Shown here: positions 6,700-8,742 of the stretch, one piece after another | Numbering within the stretch: the first letter of the stretch is position 1 | How the letters are laid out: each line of letters starts with the position of its first letter | Assembly: GCA_937910255.1 (NCBI GenBank) | Contig: CALEOQ010000539.1 | Coordinates: 1-8,742, forward strand | Origin: an uncultured Caulobacteraceae bacterium | GTDB taxonomy: Bacteria > Pseudomonadota > Alphaproteobacteria > Caulobacterales > Caulobacteraceae | Direction: 5' to 3' | Length of the DNA stretch: 8,742 bases | Position numbers and translations under genes: made by a program | The notes under the pieces: model-generated | The model's input: only the letters and a program-made list of their open reading frames with translations | Database searches by the model: none | Told to the model about the DNA's origin: nothing

Positions 6700-7837
6700 A
6701 GGCCCCGCCGCGCTCCATCTGAGAGACCTCCACGAATTCGTCCGGCTGGTGGGCCTGGTCGATGGAGCCCGGCCCGCAGATGACGGTGGAGAAGCCCGCC
6801 TCCTGGAACTGGCCGGCCTCGGCGGCGAAGGCCACCACCCTCGCTGGGCCATTGTCGCCGGCCAGCCGTCGGGCGAAGGCCTCGGCCGCCCCGTCGGCCT
6901 CCGGCGCCAGGGGCGGGGTGTGGGAGCGCTGGACCACCTCGACGCCGGTGTCGGGGAACCGGGCCTTGAGCGCGGCGTCGGCGGCCGCGCAGGCCTCGAA
7001 GAAGGGCGCCAGCACCGCCTTGGGATCGAGGCCCGGCGGGCTGCGCAGGTCGAACAGGAAGACGCATTCCCGGGCCAGGATGTTCACCGCCGTGCCGCCG
7101 TTCACCTGGCCGACGGTGAGCGTCGCGTGCTTGGGCGTAAACAGCGAGTCGGGGTCCGCCTCGCGCTCCAGCTGCTCGGCCAGATCAGCCAGCATCCCCA
7201 TGAGGCGGATGGCGACCATATTGGCCGAGGCCCCCAGCTGGGTCTGGCTGGAATGGGCCTCATGGCCGCGGACGGTGACCCGGAAGGTGTTGATCCCCTT
7301 ATGGCCGCTGACCGCCTCCATATTGGTGGGTTCGCCGACCACGACGAGGGCTGGCCTCGGCAGCTCGCTGGCGATAATGCGGATCATGTCCGGGGCGCCG
7401 ATACAGCCCACCTCCTCGTCATAGGAGAAGGCCAGGTGGACCGGCTTCTTCGGCTGGGCGGCCAGGATGTCGGGGACGGCGGCCAGGGACAGCGCCAGAA
7501 AGCCCTTCATGTCGCAGGTCCCCCGCCCGTACAGCCGGCCGTTGCGGGGCGTCACCTGGAAGGGATCCGACGTCCAGGGCTGGCCGTCCACCGGCACCAC
7601 GTCAGTATGGCCCGACAGCACCACGCCGCCGGGAATATCCGGACCGATGGTGGCGATCAGGTTGGACTTGGTCCCGTCCGCATTGGGGACCCGGCGGTGG
7701 CCGACCCCATGGCCGTCGAGATAGGCCTCCACCCATTCGATCAGGGCCAGGTTGGACAGTCGCGAGGTGGTGTCGAAGGCCACCAGGCGGTCGAGGATCT
7801 CGAGCGCCCGGGGCGTGAGGGTCTGGGAGGATGACAT
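6659..7837 (-). CDS. argE: Acetylornithine deacetylase ArgE
   Basis: A 392-residue M20-family metallopeptidase that releases acetate from N-acetylornithine in arginine biosynthesis. Metal and catalytic residues are all present: SGHTDVVP (H77, D79), GRGTCDMKG (D109), SYDEEVG with catalytic E141 and metal ligand E142, VGEPTN (E169), and QAHQPDEF (H363). The dimerisation domain lies at about 180-290, with GHEAHSS (191-197) and GGTAVNILARECVFLFDLR. The deacetylase type is chosen over DapE or other M20 enzymes because of GRGTCDMKGFLAL and the IDQAHQPDEFVEVSQ ending, both typical of ArgE. No clear Shine-Dalgarno precedes the ATG at 7837. The gene is apparently monocistronic and convergent with the glycosyltransferase. 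Confidence 0.93.
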   Translation of the reverse strand: MSSSQTLTPRALEILDRLVAFDTTSRLSNLALIEWVEAYLDGHGVGHRRVPNADGTKSNLIATIGPDIPGGVVLSGHTDVVPVDGQPWTSDPFQVTPRNGRLYGRGTCDMKGFLALSLAAVPDILAAQPKKPVHLAFSYDEEVGCIGAPDMIRIIASELPRPALVVVGEPTNMEAVSGHKGINTFRVTVRGHEAHSSQTQLGASANMVAIRLMGMLADLAEQLEREADPDSLFTPKHATLTVGQVNGGTAVNILARECVFLFDLRSPPGLDPKAVLAPFFEACAAADAALKARFPDTGVEVVQRSHTPPLAPEADGAAEAFARRLAGDNGPARVVAFAAEAGQFQEAGFSTVICGPGSIDQAHQPDEFVEVSQMERGGAFMARLVDWAAAGE

Positions 7838-8066
7838 GGGTCAAGCCTAGACCTCTGCGCGGCCTCGCTCCAGCGCTCGCCGCACATCAACGCCACAAGA
7901 CCGCCGACGGTCCAAAAGCGCCCAGCATTCGCCCAGGGTCGGCTTCGAAGGCCTCTATGGGCGCCCACATCCTAGCCGGGTGTTTCATGAGGCGTTAAGG
8001 GGCGAAGCGCATGATTAATTCTCGTCTAGAGGGAGGCCGCGCCCCACGGGCGCCGGTTCAGTATCC
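7838..8066. promoter_or_regulatory. Divergent intergenic region between argE and the membrane protein gene
   Basis: 229 nt with no credible gene; it should hold both promoters. I see no confident -35/-10 pair. A-T-rich islands occur at 7994-7999 (GTTAAG) and 8014-8020 (ATTAATT). GGGAGG lies at 8031-8036, 30 nt before the next ATG. A 6-bp hairpin, GCGCCC (8039-8044) / GGGCGC (8048-8053), lies between that motif and the start codon. Confidence 0.4.
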
Positions 8067-8593
8067 ATGAGTGGCCAGTCAGGCCGGTCGGCGCGTTGGG
8101 TTGATGTGGCGCGCTTCCGCAAGCGGGACGTCCGGATCATCCTGCCGCTCACCGTGGTCGCCGCCGCCGGCAGTCTCGTCTGGGTGAATCCGGTCTTCGT
8201 CGGCGCTTGGCTGGGCGCAAACATCGCCTTGCAGCTCATCAGCCAGGCCCTCTGTCGACGGATCCTCGCCCATGCCGCCCCCGGGCCAGGCGACGAGCGG
8301 GCCTTGGCCGGCTTCACCTTCATCGAGACCCTGGGCTATGGCGCCCTGCCCTTCGCCCTGCTGATGACCGGTCAGCAGAACGCCACCGTGGCGGCCATGG
8401 CCATGATCGGCGCCGTGGCCCTGAGCGGCGCCGCCGAACTGCCGGCCTCGCGCAGAATCGCCGCCGCGGCCCTGGTGGGCATCGGCTTCGTGGCCGCCGC
8501 CGGGCTCCTGCTCAGTCCGTACCATGGGGCGCAGATGTCGGTGGCGGTCGCCTTGATCGCCGTCGCCGCCATGTTCGCCCATGTGCTGGAGGC
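8067..8593 (+). CDS. Multi-helix membrane protein, N-terminal fragment (3' end lost to adapter)
   Basis: I do not recognise the family. The genuine coding sequence gives 175 full codons before adapter sequence begins at 8594; the apparent stop at 8613-8615 is inside the adapter and is not real. A basic N-terminus (RSARWVDVARFRKRDVR, 7-23) is followed by about six hydrophobic segments at roughly 24-40, 43-62, 83-101, 106-123, 131-150 and 156-173, rich in Ala, Val and Leu. Such an N-terminal six-helix block often precedes a histidine kinase or GGDEF output domain in alphaproteobacteria, which is a guess here. It could equally be a complete small transporter-like protein nearing its end. The ATG at 8067 is the first start after an in-frame TAA at 8016-8018. 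Codon use is like its neighbours. Confidence 0.75.
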
Positions 8594-8651
8594 AGATCGG
8601 AAGAGCGTCGGGTAGGGAAAGAGTGTAGAGCTCGGTGGGCGCCGTATCATT
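8594..8651 (+). other. Illumina TruSeq universal adapter (reverse complement), sequencing artefact
   Basis: From AGATCGGAAGAGCGTCG to GCCGTATCATT this 58-nt stretch matches the full reverse complement of the TruSeq universal adapter at 55 positions. All three differences are T to G, at 8611, 8630 and 8639. It is not genomic and arises from read-through of a short insert. Confidence 0.98.
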
Positions 8652-8742
8652 AAAAAAAAAATCCCCCCCCCCCCCCCCCCCTTTCCTCCCCGAGCGTACC
8701 ACCACGCTTCCTCACTCTCCATCTACCAACATCGCGCCACCC
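8652..8742. other. Post-adapter homopolymers and low-quality tail, not genomic
   Basis: Ten A (8652-8661), one T, then nineteen C (8663-8681), followed by about 60 C-rich bases with no reading frame resembling the rest of the contig. This is what a read gives after passing the end of the adapter. No biological feature should be called here. Confidence 0.93.

Noticed and set aside
6749..7834. Plus-strand open frame (361 codons) opposite argE
   Set aside because: All ArgE metal ligands are read on the minus strand; this frame is a compositional shadow.
7995..8018. Possible CtrA binding site from two TTAA motifs
   Set aside because: The two TTAA are 16 nt apart, whereas the CtrA site is TTAA-N7-TTAA. 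Half-sites alone are too common to call.
8652..8681. Poly-A/poly-C tract as a biological homopolymer or terminator
   Set aside because: It directly follows adapter sequence and is best explained as read noise.

Overview
This is a GC-rich bacterial contig whose third codon positions are mostly G or C. The gene set points to an alphaproteobacterium, most likely Caulobacterales (Caulobacter, Phenylobacterium or a relative). The strongest clue is a glutathione-S-transferase-fold protein that matches the FtsZ-binding division regulator FzlA, placed directly before queG. Between two convergent genes lies a composite palindromic repeat of a kind common in such genomes. The organism call is an inference from gene content; no rRNA or tRNA is present.

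Layout, left to right. (1) 1-262: 3' end of a citrate synthase family gene, cut by the window edge. (2) 329-1279 (+): a FieF/YiiP-type cation diffusion facilitator. (3) 1416-3216 (+): fzlA and queG, overlapping by 20 nt, so a probable translationally coupled pair. (4) 3217-3353: a REP-like element with two 9-bp hairpins held in an outer inverted repeat. (5) 5625 down to 3354 (-): rmlC, tesB and a crotonase. rmlC and tesB share an ATGA overlap, and the crotonase follows after 59 nt. (6) 5662-6699 (+): a family 2 glycosyltransferase, divergent from rmlC by only 36 nt. (7) 7837 down to 6659 (-): argE, whose 3' end overlaps the glycosyltransferase by 41 nt. (8) 8067 to about 8593 (+): the N-terminal half or less of a six-helix membrane protein, not recognised. 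(9) 8594-8742: not genomic DNA. It is a near-perfect copy of the reverse complement of the Illumina TruSeq universal adapter (55 of 58 positions), then a poly-A run, a poly-C run and a noisy tail.

How the genes fit together. rmlC and the adjacent glycosyltransferase suggest synthesis and transfer of a deoxysugar such as L-rhamnose for a surface glycan. tesB and the crotonase belong to acyl-CoA metabolism and are joined to rmlC by transcription order rather than by an obvious shared pathway. The other genes are housekeeping: metal efflux, division control, tRNA queuosine modification, arginine biosynthesis and the TCA cycle or a related step.

I found no CRISPR array, mobile element, phage, toxin-antitoxin or biosynthetic cluster, and nothing here supports an undescribed biological system. 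The most consequential observation is that the right end of the sequence is a sequencing artefact. It truncates a real gene and creates false reading frames on both strands.
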